Position numbers and translations under genes: made by a program. Positions 23,817-29,593 of a stretch of DNA of 29,593 nt are shown here, piece after piece. Every line of letters starts with the position of its first letter. Position 1 is the first letter of the stretch. This stretch comes from Pelomonas sp046294815 (GTDB taxonomy: Bacteria > Pseudomonadota > Gammaproteobacteria > Burkholderiales > Burkholderiaceae_C). The stretch is from assembly GCA_046294815.1 (NCBI GenBank), contig JBKBOJ010000042.1, positions 1-29,593 on the forward strand. Reading direction: 5' to 3'. Below the pieces are notes generated by a model. It was given only the letters and a program-made list of their open reading frames with translations, was not told the DNA's origin and made no database searches.

Positions 23817-24721
23817 TTCTTGTCCAGCGACACCAGGCAATCCGCCATGGCGGCGGCCGCCTCGCCCAAGCGCGGGCCGGGCCGAATGAGCATCTCGTAG
23901 CGCGGCGTGTCAAAGCCGCACAGCCGCCGCTGCGCCACGGCCGGCAGCGTGCTCCAGCCGGGCCGCGCCATCAGCGCCGCCTGCTCGCGTGCCACGCCCA
24001 TCACCACGTCGGGCCTGGCGCGCAGCACGAACTCGGGGTTGAGCTTGGGGAAGGGGCCCAGGTCGGGCGGCACGATGTTGTCCATGCCCAGCGCGGCCAG
24101 TGTCTCGCCGATGAAGGAACTGCGGCCAGCCGCATAGGGGCCGCCACCGATCTCGAAGTACACACGCTGCCCGCGCAGGGCCGTGGGCACGCGTTGCGCT
24201 GCGGCGGCAATCTCGCGTTGCAGCCGCGCCCAGACACGCTCGCCTTCCTCGGGCGTGCCCAGCAGTTGCGCCAGCAGTGACAGCGTGCGTCGCACGTCGG
24301 CATGGGTTTCAGACTTCAGCCGCAGCACCTTGAAACCCAGCGCCTCCAGCCGGTCAATGGCGCGCGCCGAGGTCGAGGCCAGCACCACGTCGGGCCGCAG
24401 CGTGGCGATGGCCTCGATCAGCGCGTCGTCCAGCCCGCCCAGGCGCGGCAGGGCGGCCAGTGTGGCGGGCCAGTTGGAATAGCGGTCCACGCCAACGATG
24501 CGTGGGCCGCCGCCCAGCACTGCCAGTGACTCGGTCAGCGACGGCAGCAAGCTGACGATGCGCTGGGGCGGGGCGTCGAAGCGATGCTCGCGGCCCAGGT
24601 CATCGCGCAGCGTGAAGGCTGCTGCAGGGGCGGCGCTGGCTGTGCCCGCGACGGCGCCCATCAGGCATAGGCAAATCAGCGTGACGACAAGCCGCCGCCA
24701 CAGGTGGCGTAGATTCAACAT
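23813..24721 (-). CDS. btuF: Periplasmic corrinoid-binding protein
   Basis: 302 residues, class III (helical backbone) substrate-binding protein. A signal peptide covers about residues 1-30 (a hydrophobic core VVTLICLCLMGAVAG followed by TASA). The mature part has RIVSLLPSLTESLAVLGGGPRIVGVDRYSNWP, of which PSLTESL and VGVDRYSNWP are the BtuF/FhuD-like ligand-pocket motifs, then LRPDVVLAS, YFEIGGGPYAAGRSSFIGE, and a second-lobe LRARPDVVMG. It delivers corrinoid from BtuB to BtuCD. ATG 24721 overlaps the end of cobU by 7 bases. The cysteine at residue 18 is within the hydrophobic core with no clear lipobox, so I take it as a soluble periplasmic protein. Confidence 0.89.
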   Translation of the reverse strand: MLNLRHLWRRLVVTLICLCLMGAVAGTASAAPAAAFTLRDDLGREHRFDAPPQRIVSLLPSLTESLAVLGGGPRIVGVDRYSNWPATLAALPRLGGLDDALIEAIATLRPDVVLASTSARAIDRLEALGFKVLRLKSETHADVRRTLSLLAQLLGTPEEGERVWARLQREIAAAAQRVPTALRGQRVYFEIGGGPYAAGRSSFIGETLAALGMDNIVPPDLGPFPKLNPEFVLRARPDVVMGVAREQAALMARPGWSTLPAVAQRRLCGFDTPRYEMLIRPGPRLGEAAAAMADCLVSLDKK

Positions 24722-25296
24722 GGCGCAGGGCCTCCCTTCACGGCCAGCGCGCAGCCGGCCACCATCAGTGTCACGCGGCCGCAGTGCTCGGCCACTTGTT
24801 GATGCAGCCGGCCCAACGCATTCACGCAGGCACGGGCTTGGCCTGACAGGGGCATCACGCCGAGCCCGATCTCGTTGGACACCAGCACCACCGGGCCAGG
24901 GCAGGCCTGCAGGGCATCCAGCAGCGCTTGCTGCGTCTGCTGCCAGCCAGCGTCGTCGAGCGCGGGGCCGTCGTGCGGCAGCAGGCATTGCGTGAGCCAC
25001 AGCGTCAGGCAGTCCACCACCAGCAGGTGCTGCGGCGTGCTGTGCGCCAGCAGGGCAGGGGCCAGCGCGCGCGGCACTTCCAGTGTTTCCAGGGCCGGCA
25101 CGCGCGCGGCGCGGTCGTTTTGGTGGCGGCGGATGCAGGCGGCCATCTCGTCGTCACCGGCCAGCGCCGTGGCGATGAGCGTGGCCCGGTGCGTGGGGGC
25201 GGCGGCCAGCCAGGCGGCAGCGCGCGACTCGGCCATGCGCGACTTGCCGCTCTTGGCGCCGCCCAGGATCAGCTCGTGGGGAACTCGTGGTTGCAT
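24715..25296 (-). CDS. cobU: Adenosylcobinamide kinase / adenosylcobinamide-phosphate guanylyltransferase
   Basis: 193-residue bifunctional enzyme that phosphorylates adenosylcobinamide and then transfers GMP to it, giving adenosylcobinamide-GDP for CobS. The P-loop GGAKSGKS is at 12-19; the guanylated histidine is H58 in IRRHQNDR (matching His46 of Salmonella CobU), after GDDEM. VVDCLTLWLTQ and VLVSNEIGLGVMP are further family motifs. The usual C-terminal ending GLP..L is replaced here by AVKGGPAPC. The kinase step lets the cell salvage imported cobinamide as well as made precursors. ATG 25296 shares one base with the cobB stop (TGATG). Confidence 0.94.
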   Translation of the reverse strand: MQPRVPHELILGGAKSGKSRMAESRAAAWLAAAPTHRATLIATALAGDDEMAACIRRHQNDRAARVPALETLEVPRALAPALLAHSTPQHLLVVDCLTLWLTQCLLPHDGPALDDAGWQQTQQALLDALQACPGPVVLVSNEIGLGVMPLSGQARACVNALGRLHQQVAEHCGRVTLMVAGCALAVKGGPAPC

Positions 25297-26627
25297 CAGG
25301 GTTCATCCGGCAGAAACAGTTGCGCCGCCAGCGCCGGCGCCGACGCAAACCAGGGGTGGAACCAGCTCGCCCGCAGCGCGCCCAGCCGGTACACGGGCTC
25401 GCCCGCGCCTGCCGCAATCCCGCGCGCGGGCTGCGTGTGCTGCCAGGGCTGCAGCGGGGTGTCGAAGCGCGACCAATGAAAGCTGTGGCCACGCAGCGTC
25501 TGCCCGCCCAGCCCATGCTCACCCATCGGCCACGCGTGGGGGCCCAGTGCGGCCAGGCGCTTGCCAAGCACCGCGGTGCCGGGCAGCAGGCCCCACATGG
25601 CATGTGCGGTGCCGCTGCCGTCAACCAGCGTGTCGGCCAGCGCCATCATGCCGCCGCACTCGGCCCACAGCGGGCGGCCTGCCGCCAGATGGGCCGCCAG
25701 TTGCGCGCGCAGGCTGCTGCACTCGGCCAGGCGGGCGGCGTGCAGCTCGGGGTAGCCGCCGGGCAGCCACACGGCGCTGCAGGCGGGCAGGTCGTCGCCG
25801 GCCAGCGGCGAGAAGAACACCAGCTCGGCACCCAGTGCCCGCAGCGTGTCGAGGTTGGCGGCATAGATGAACGCAAAAGCGGCGTCGCGCGCGATGGCGA
25901 TGCGCTGGCCGGCCAGCAGCGGCGGCATGCTTGGGGTGGGCTCGGGCTCGGGCTCGGGCGGCTGCCAGGCGGGCCAAGCGCTGAGCGCTCTGTCACCCAG
26001 CGGTGTGGCCGCCAGTGCGTCGGCCGCCAGGTCCAGGCGCGCCAGGGCATCGGGCAGCTCTGCGGCACCGGCCAGTCCCAGGTGGCGTGACGGCAGCGTG
26101 AAGCGTTCGTCGCGCAGCAAGGCGCCGGCCCAGGGCATGCGCTCGCCCACCGCGTGTTGCAGCATCTGTGCATGGCGCTCCCCGGCCACGCGGTTGGCCA
26201 GCACGCCCGCCCAAGGCAGGCCCGGACGCCAGGTCTGCAGGCCGTGCGCCACGGCGGCCAGCGTGCCGGCCATGGCCGACGCATCCACCACCGCCAACAC
26301 CGGCACGTTGAAGCGCAGCGCCAGCTCGGCCGCGCTGGGCTCGCCGTCGTGCAGGCCCATCACGCCTTCGATGACGATCAGGTCCGCGGCAGCGGCCGCT
26401 TCGGCCAAGCGTTGCGCGCAGTCGGCCTCGCCGTTGATCCACAGGTCCAAGCCGTGCACCGGCGCACCGCTGGCCAGGGCCAGCCACTGTGGGTCCAGAA
26501 AGTCGGGCCCGCACTTGAAGGCGCGCACGCGCGCCCCGGCGCGCACGTGCAGCCGCGCCAGGGCGCAGGCGACCGTGGTCTTGCCCTGGCCTGAGGCCGG
26601 CGCGGCGATCAGGATGGCGGCTGCCAT
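25296..26627 (-). CDS. cobB: Cobyrinate a,c-diamide synthase
   Basis: 443-residue amidotransferase that uses glutamine and ATP to amidate the a and c carboxylates of (hydrogeno)cobyrinic acid. The N-terminal dethiobiotin-synthetase-like domain has the ATP loop APASGQGKTT at 9-18 and KCGPDFLDP at 38-46, plus EGVMGLHDG. A Pro-Glu-rich linker (PEPEPEPTP, about 224-232) leads to the glutamine amidotransferase domain with nucleophile C324 in WAECGGMMAL and the HSFHWSRF segment. Length is normal for CobB/CbiA. It follows btuB by 18 bases and leads cobU. Its presence is odd beside a salvage gene set with no ring-synthesis genes and no cobyric acid synthase in the window. Confidence 0.92.
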   Translation of the reverse strand: MAAAILIAAPASGQGKTTVACALARLHVRAGARVRAFKCGPDFLDPQWLALASGAPVHGLDLWINGEADCAQRLAEAAAAADLIVIEGVMGLHDGEPSAAELALRFNVPVLAVVDASAMAGTLAAVAHGLQTWRPGLPWAGVLANRVAGERHAQMLQHAVGERMPWAGALLRDERFTLPSRHLGLAGAAELPDALARLDLAADALAATPLGDRALSAWPAWQPPEPEPEPTPSMPPLLAGQRIAIARDAAFAFIYAANLDTLRALGAELVFFSPLAGDDLPACSAVWLPGGYPELHAARLAECSSLRAQLAAHLAAGRPLWAECGGMMALADTLVDGSGTAHAMWGLLPGTAVLGKRLAALGPHAWPMGEHGLGGQTLRGHSFHWSRFDTPLQPWQHTQPARGIAAGAGEPVYRLGALRASWFHPWFASAPALAAQLFLPDEP

Positions 26628-26645
26628 GGTCGCTTCAGACGCCGC

Positions 26646-28592
26646 TCAGGGCGTGGTCCAGCGCAAGGTGAGCTGCCCGTTGCGCCCGGCGGTGGCGTAG
26701 GTGCGGGCCAGTTGGTAGTCCTTGTCGCCCAGGTTGTCGATGCGGGCCTGCAGCGTCAGACCCCGCATCAGTTCGGTGCTGGCGTACAGGTTCAGCAGGC
26801 CGTAGCCGCCCAGGCGCTGGGTGTTGGCGGCGTTGTCGAAGCGCAGGCCGGCGGCTTGCGCTTCGGTGCCCACGGTCCAGCCGGCCAATTGCGTCTCGGC
26901 TGCAAAGGTGGCCAGCCGCTTGGCGCGGCGCGCCAGCACCTTGTCGGTGTCGGCGTTGCGCGGGTCATGCCAGTCCAGCGAGCCGCGCAGCGCCACCGCG
27001 CCCCATTGCGTGCGGCCGGCCAACGTCAGGCCTTTCAGCGCGGCGCGGCCGACGTTGACATAGCAGCCGAACGAATCGGCGCAGGGCCCCGGCGCACCGA
27101 AGTTGATGAGGTTGCTGACCTTGTTGCGCCACGCGGTCAGGCTGGCTTCGCTGCCTGCGGCCGCCCAGCGCAGCCCCAGCTCGACATTGCGCCCGGTCTC
27201 TGGCACCAGAGCCGGATTGCCGTACTGACTGAAGCGCTGGTAGAGCGTGGGCACGCGGAACGACGTGGCGGCCGACGCCGTCACGCGCCACTGCGGCGTG
27301 TAGGCCCAGCCCCAGGCCAGGCTGCCGGTGCTCTTGCCGCCGAATTCGCTGTCGTGGTCGCGGCGCACGTGGGCTTGCAGGCTGTGGCCGCCAAGGTCTG
27401 CGCGCCAACCCAGGGCGATGGCGTCCTGGTGGCGCTTGCCGCGCAGGTCGGCTGCAAAGGCCGTGGCGGGGTTGAAGAGCGCGTCTTCGCGGCGCTCCAG
27501 CGTGCCGGTGAGCCACTGCCCATTCAGTTGCTGCGTGTGCTGCAGCGTGTGGTTGCGCAGCGTGGTTTCGGTGCGATAGAAGCTGGGCTGCGTCTCGTAG
27601 GTGCTGTCGGTCTGGCCGATTTGCGCGCGGGTGGTGGCGTCGGCATTCCAGCGGGCTTCCCAGGCCAGGCTGCCGGTGCGCAGCGTGTGGCGGTTCTGGT
27701 CGTCAGCCGTGGCCGAGCTGTCGTAGCCCGAGCGCAGCTTGCTGGCAAGCAGCGACGCGTCGATGCGGTGCACCGGGTTCAGCTGCAAGCCCACGCGGCC
27801 TTGCAGCGAACTGCGCTGCCAGCCGTCCTTGTCCAGGTTGTGGCCGGCCGCGGCAGCAGTGCGCGCATCGAAGCCGTCGCTGCGGCCGTGGCTGGCGGAG
27901 AGCGCGTAGTCCAGGCCTTCAGCCGATCCGCTGACACCGGCTTGCGCCTGTGCGGTGTTGTACGAGCCGAGCGTGAGCGATGCGGTCGGTCTTGCCGCAC
28001 CCTGGCCGCGTTTGGTGAACAACTGCACCACGCCAGCGACGGCGTCCGAGCCATAGGCCACCGCAGCCGGGCCGCGCAGGACTTCGATGCGCTCGATCTG
28101 GTCGAGCGGGATCTGCTCCCAGGGCGCGCCGCCGGTGGATTGCGAGTCCACGCGCACGCCGTCGATGTAGACGGCGGTGTGGCGGGTCTCGCCGCCGCGG
28201 ATGAAGAGGCTGGTGCTGGTGCCAGGGCCGCCGTTGCGCGCGAACTCGATGCCTGGCAGCCGGGCCAGCAGGTCGGCCACGCCGAAGGCGCCGCTGCGCC
28301 GGATGTCTTCACGCTCGATCACCGACATGTCGGCGAGCACGGACGACAGGGCTTGCGGCGTGCGGTTGGCCGTGACGACCACGCGTTCGAGCGTGCCGGC
28401 GGCCGGCTGCGCTTGGGCCGAGGCGGAGTGCAGCGCAGCGCTGGCGAGGCTCAGCGCCATGACGCTCAGGCCGAAGTTCACAGCAGGCCTGGACGGCCGA
28501 AACGCGAAGGAAGGGAAGGAAATTTGAGAGAAACGAGCGAGTACGGGATGCGCACGCGGCATGGCCCGAGGGCGCGGGGACTGGCTGAACAT
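26646..28592 (-). CDS. btuB: TonB-dependent vitamin B12 receptor
   Basis: About 648 residues, outer-membrane TonB-dependent receptor for corrinoids. After an exported N-terminus (hydrophobic NFGLSVMALSLASAALHS, then AQAQ) comes the TonB box-like LERVVVTANR, a plug domain with SVIEREDIRRSGAFGVADLLARLPGI (key part ADLLARLPGI), RGGETRHTAVYIDGVRVD, and IERIEVLRGPAAVAYGSDAVAGVVQLFTK typical of BtuB, then a 22-strand barrel ending ARIDNLGDKDYQLARTYATAGR and LTLRWTTP. The extreme end lacks the usual terminal aromatic. The start is uncertain: ATG 28592 gives an unusually long Arg-rich n-region; ATG 28562 or GTG 28481 are alternatives. First gene of the operon, directly under riboswitch control. Confidence 0.9.
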   Translation of the reverse strand: MFSQSPRPRAMPRAHPVLARFSQISFPSFAFRPSRPAVNFGLSVMALSLASAALHSASAQAQPAAGTLERVVVTANRTPQALSSVLADMSVIEREDIRRSGAFGVADLLARLPGIEFARNGGPGTSTSLFIRGGETRHTAVYIDGVRVDSQSTGGAPWEQIPLDQIERIEVLRGPAAVAYGSDAVAGVVQLFTKRGQGAARPTASLTLGSYNTAQAQAGVSGSAEGLDYALSASHGRSDGFDARTAAAAGHNLDKDGWQRSSLQGRVGLQLNPVHRIDASLLASKLRSGYDSSATADDQNRHTLRTGSLAWEARWNADATTRAQIGQTDSTYETQPSFYRTETTLRNHTLQHTQQLNGQWLTGTLERREDALFNPATAFAADLRGKRHQDAIALGWRADLGGHSLQAHVRRDHDSEFGGKSTGSLAWGWAYTPQWRVTASAATSFRVPTLYQRFSQYGNPALVPETGRNVELGLRWAAAGSEASLTAWRNKVSNLINFGAPGPCADSFGCYVNVGRAALKGLTLAGRTQWGAVALRGSLDWHDPRNADTDKVLARRAKRLATFAAETQLAGWTVGTEAQAAGLRFDNAANTQRLGGYGLLNLYASTELMRGLTLQARIDNLGDKDYQLARTYATAGRNGQLTLRWTTP

Positions 28593-28679
28593 GAGGATGA
28601 CCCAAACACAAACCCGCCAGGCTGCTTCCCCGCAGCCTGACGCAACAGGCGCGCCACTTGCGCGGCGCGCCACCTCGTT
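28593..28679 (-). promoter_or_regulatory. Riboswitch expression platform upstream of btuB
   Basis: Between the riboswitch and btuB lie two nested secondary-structure candidates. Two copies of the palindrome GGCGCGCC (28648-28655 and 28664-28671) can pair with each other around an 8-base loop. Closer to the gene, CAGGCTGC (28618-28625) pairs with GCAGCCTG (28632-28639) around a 6-base loop and is followed, in the transcript, by GCGGGTTTGTGTTT, a weak U-rich stretch. The second hairpin could be an intrinsic terminator; the first could be its antiterminator competitor or a separate element. Which forms with bound B12 cannot be told by eye. Confidence 0.5.
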
Positions 28680-28862
28680 GGCCGGTATCCGGGCTGGCGG
28701 AGGCGACCCGTGTGCCCTTCCCAGGAAGCCAGGCTTCCCAGTGGATTCGACACGAGCAGGGGATCAAACAGATCCCCGTCCGCTTACCGTTGCGGGGGCA
28801 GCTCAGGTTGGGGCTTCAGCCGAGGTGGGGTCGGCCCTTCCTGATTCCCGTTGAACTGCGGC
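28680..28862 (-). ncRNA. Cobalamin (adenosylcobalamin) riboswitch
   Basis: The minus strand carries the conserved cobalamin aptamer. The B12 box (CTGCCCCCGCAACGGTAAG in the transcript) is at 28783-28802; the 5' element AACGGGAATC lies at 28843-28852, the CCACTG...GGGAAG elements follow, and the 3' element GCCAGCCCGGATACCGGCC ends at 28680. Order and spacing match the class I (adenosylcobalamin) family. It lies directly before btuB and should repress the operon when B12 is plentiful. Ends are approximate. Confidence 0.95.
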
Positions 28863-28896
28863 TGCTTGAATGCAGCGCGCGAGCACCAACGTGGTG

Positions 28897-28902
28897 ATTT
28901 TA
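28897..28902 (-). promoter_or_regulatory. Candidate -10 element for the cobalamin operon
   Basis: TAAAAT on the minus strand, about 40 bases before the riboswitch 5' element, is a reasonable sigma-70 -10 box in GC-rich surroundings. No good -35 lies at the right distance (AAAGTG at 17 bases is poor). The region 28863-29022 contains nothing else I can assign. Confidence 0.3.
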
Positions 28903-29022
28903 GCGGCGCGCGCACCGGTCACTTTTGCCTGCTTTCACCAAACGTCCGATGCGCAGCAAGCGCTCGTGGCGGCACGTGGTGCGGGACGCCCATGTGTTGT
29001 GGAGGCCATCCGATGGCGGCCC

Positions 29023-29593
29023 TCATTGCTTGCTGCGCAGCAGCTTGCCCAGGTCCTTGAGGGCGTTGCCGAGCTGGCGCGGGTCTGCGCCTGCGCCGCC
29101 GCGCACCTCGCCGAAGCTCAGCGCATATTCGCGCTGCAGCTTGAGTTGGTTGGACGGCAGCAGCTCGTACTGCTCGACGGCGATCGACGGGCTGAGCACG
29201 CTGCCGGCCGGCACCTTGCCCGTAAAGCGCTGGAAGTCGAAGGACGCGGTGCGCGATTCGCCCGGTGCCAGCGTGAACTGCGAGCTGGCGCGCTCGCGCG
29301 TCGAGACCGGGATGCCCTGCACCGAGTTGTGGTCGACGTCGTAGCGCTGTCCATGCTCGTCGATCGCATGGCCGGTTTTGTACTTGTAGGTCAGGATCAG
29401 CGGCGTGCTGCCGAGGTTCTGGAAGGCGATGCGCATCGCCACGTGGTGGTAGTTGCCCTTGGTCGATGGCGTCGCGCCGACGATCTTGGCCAGCACCGGC
29501 CCGCTGGCCGTGCAGTGGGCGGCACCGGCGCAGGGGTCGCCGGCGGGGGGCGGCGGTGCCGGCGCGGCGCTGGCGTCGGCTTCCTGTGCCAGC
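29023..29593 (-). CDS. Unrecognised exported protein, C-terminal part (partial, runs off right edge)
   Basis: An open frame of about 190 codons enters from the right edge and stops at TGA 29025-29023. I do not recognise the family. The first visible residues are LAQEADASAAPAPPPP, which resemble a signal-peptide end followed by a Pro/Ala-rich spacer, so the true start is probably just past base 29593. Two cysteines follow (DPCAGAAHC), then a beta-rich domain of about 110 residues with NYHHVAMRIAFQNLGSTPLILTYKY (key part MRIAFQNLGSTPLIL) and a long TLAPGESRTASFDFQRF stretch, which reads like an immunoglobulin-like fold of the kind found in periplasmic proteins. The C-terminus has a Leu/Lys-rich helix ending LGKLLRSKQ. 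A start at GTG 29496 inside the window is possible but would omit the evidently in-frame coding upstream. It is probably not part of the cobalamin operon. Confidence 0.7.
   Translation of the reverse strand, partial: LAQEADASAAPAPPPPAGDPCAGAAHCTASGPVLAKIVGATPSTKGNYHHVAMRIAFQNLGSTPLILTYKYKTGHAIDEHGQRYDVDHNSVQGIPVSTRERASSQFTLAPGESRTASFDFQRFTGKVPAGSVLSPSIAVEQYELLPSNQLKLQREYALSFGEVRGGAGADPRQLGNALKDLGKLLRSKQ

Noticed and set aside
25936..25962. Repeated CTCGGG hexamers within cobB
   Set aside because: They encode the Pro-Glu linker between the two CobB domains; a simple coding repeat rather than a regulatory or mobile repeat.
26712..28640. Plus-strand open frame opposite btuB
   Set aside because: BtuB is clear on the minus strand; the antisense frame also runs through the riboswitch expression platform, as a chance frame would.
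28593..28673. BtuB start at GTG 28673
   Set aside because: It would place coding sequence over the riboswitch expression platform, and the residues are not receptor-like.

Overview
The window is high-GC, gene-dense bacterial chromosome. Gene content and protein character (an EnvZ/OmpR pair, a RelA with a dead hydrolase domain, 3-hydroxybutyrate dehydrogenase, a PlpD-like patatin, ispF with a GEGWDTHQ start) suggest a betaproteobacterium of the order Burkholderiales, probably near Roseateles/Rubrivivax/Mitsuaria. That placement is inference from recognised families, not from a marker gene. I see no insertion sequence, prophage, CRISPR array or origin.

Left half (1-16160), housekeeping genes on both strands: the N-terminal half of mfd (minus, running off the left edge); a secreted DUF885 metallopeptidase (plus); an RlmN/Cfr-family radical SAM methyltransferase (minus); a class II aldolase/adducin-like protein and ispD (plus); a patatin-POTRA-beta-barrel protein (minus) that lies convergent to ispD and separates it from ispF (plus); the ompR-envZ two-component operon (minus); a periplasmic SIMPL-domain protein (plus); 3-hydroxybutyrate dehydrogenase (minus); then an alpha/beta hydrolase overlapping relA (plus), followed by tRNA-Val(GAC) with its own promoter and a strong intrinsic terminator.

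Right half (16345-28902), one long minus-strand cobalamin operon. A B12 riboswitch (about 28680-28862) precedes btuB. Transcription order is then btuB, cobB, cobU, btuF, btuC, btuD, cobO, a DUF1636 cysteine protein, cbiB, cobD, cobT, cobS, cobC. Most junctions are 1-8 nt overlaps or gaps, so translation is probably coupled. The set joins corrinoid uptake (BtuB outer-membrane receptor, BtuF periplasmic binder, BtuC/BtuD ABC transporter) to adenosylation (CobO), aminopropanol arm (CobD, CbiB) and nucleotide loop assembly (CobU, CobT, CobS, CobC). No corrin-ring genes are present. CobB (a,c-diamide synthase) is present but cobyric acid synthase (CobQ/CbiP) is not, which is the main metabolic oddity.

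The window ends with the 3' part of an unrecognised secreted or surface protein gene (minus). Nothing here is clearly an undescribed system. The best leads are the DUF1636 protein wedged beside cobO, the incomplete amidation pathway, and the riboswitch expression platform with twin 8-bp palindromes.
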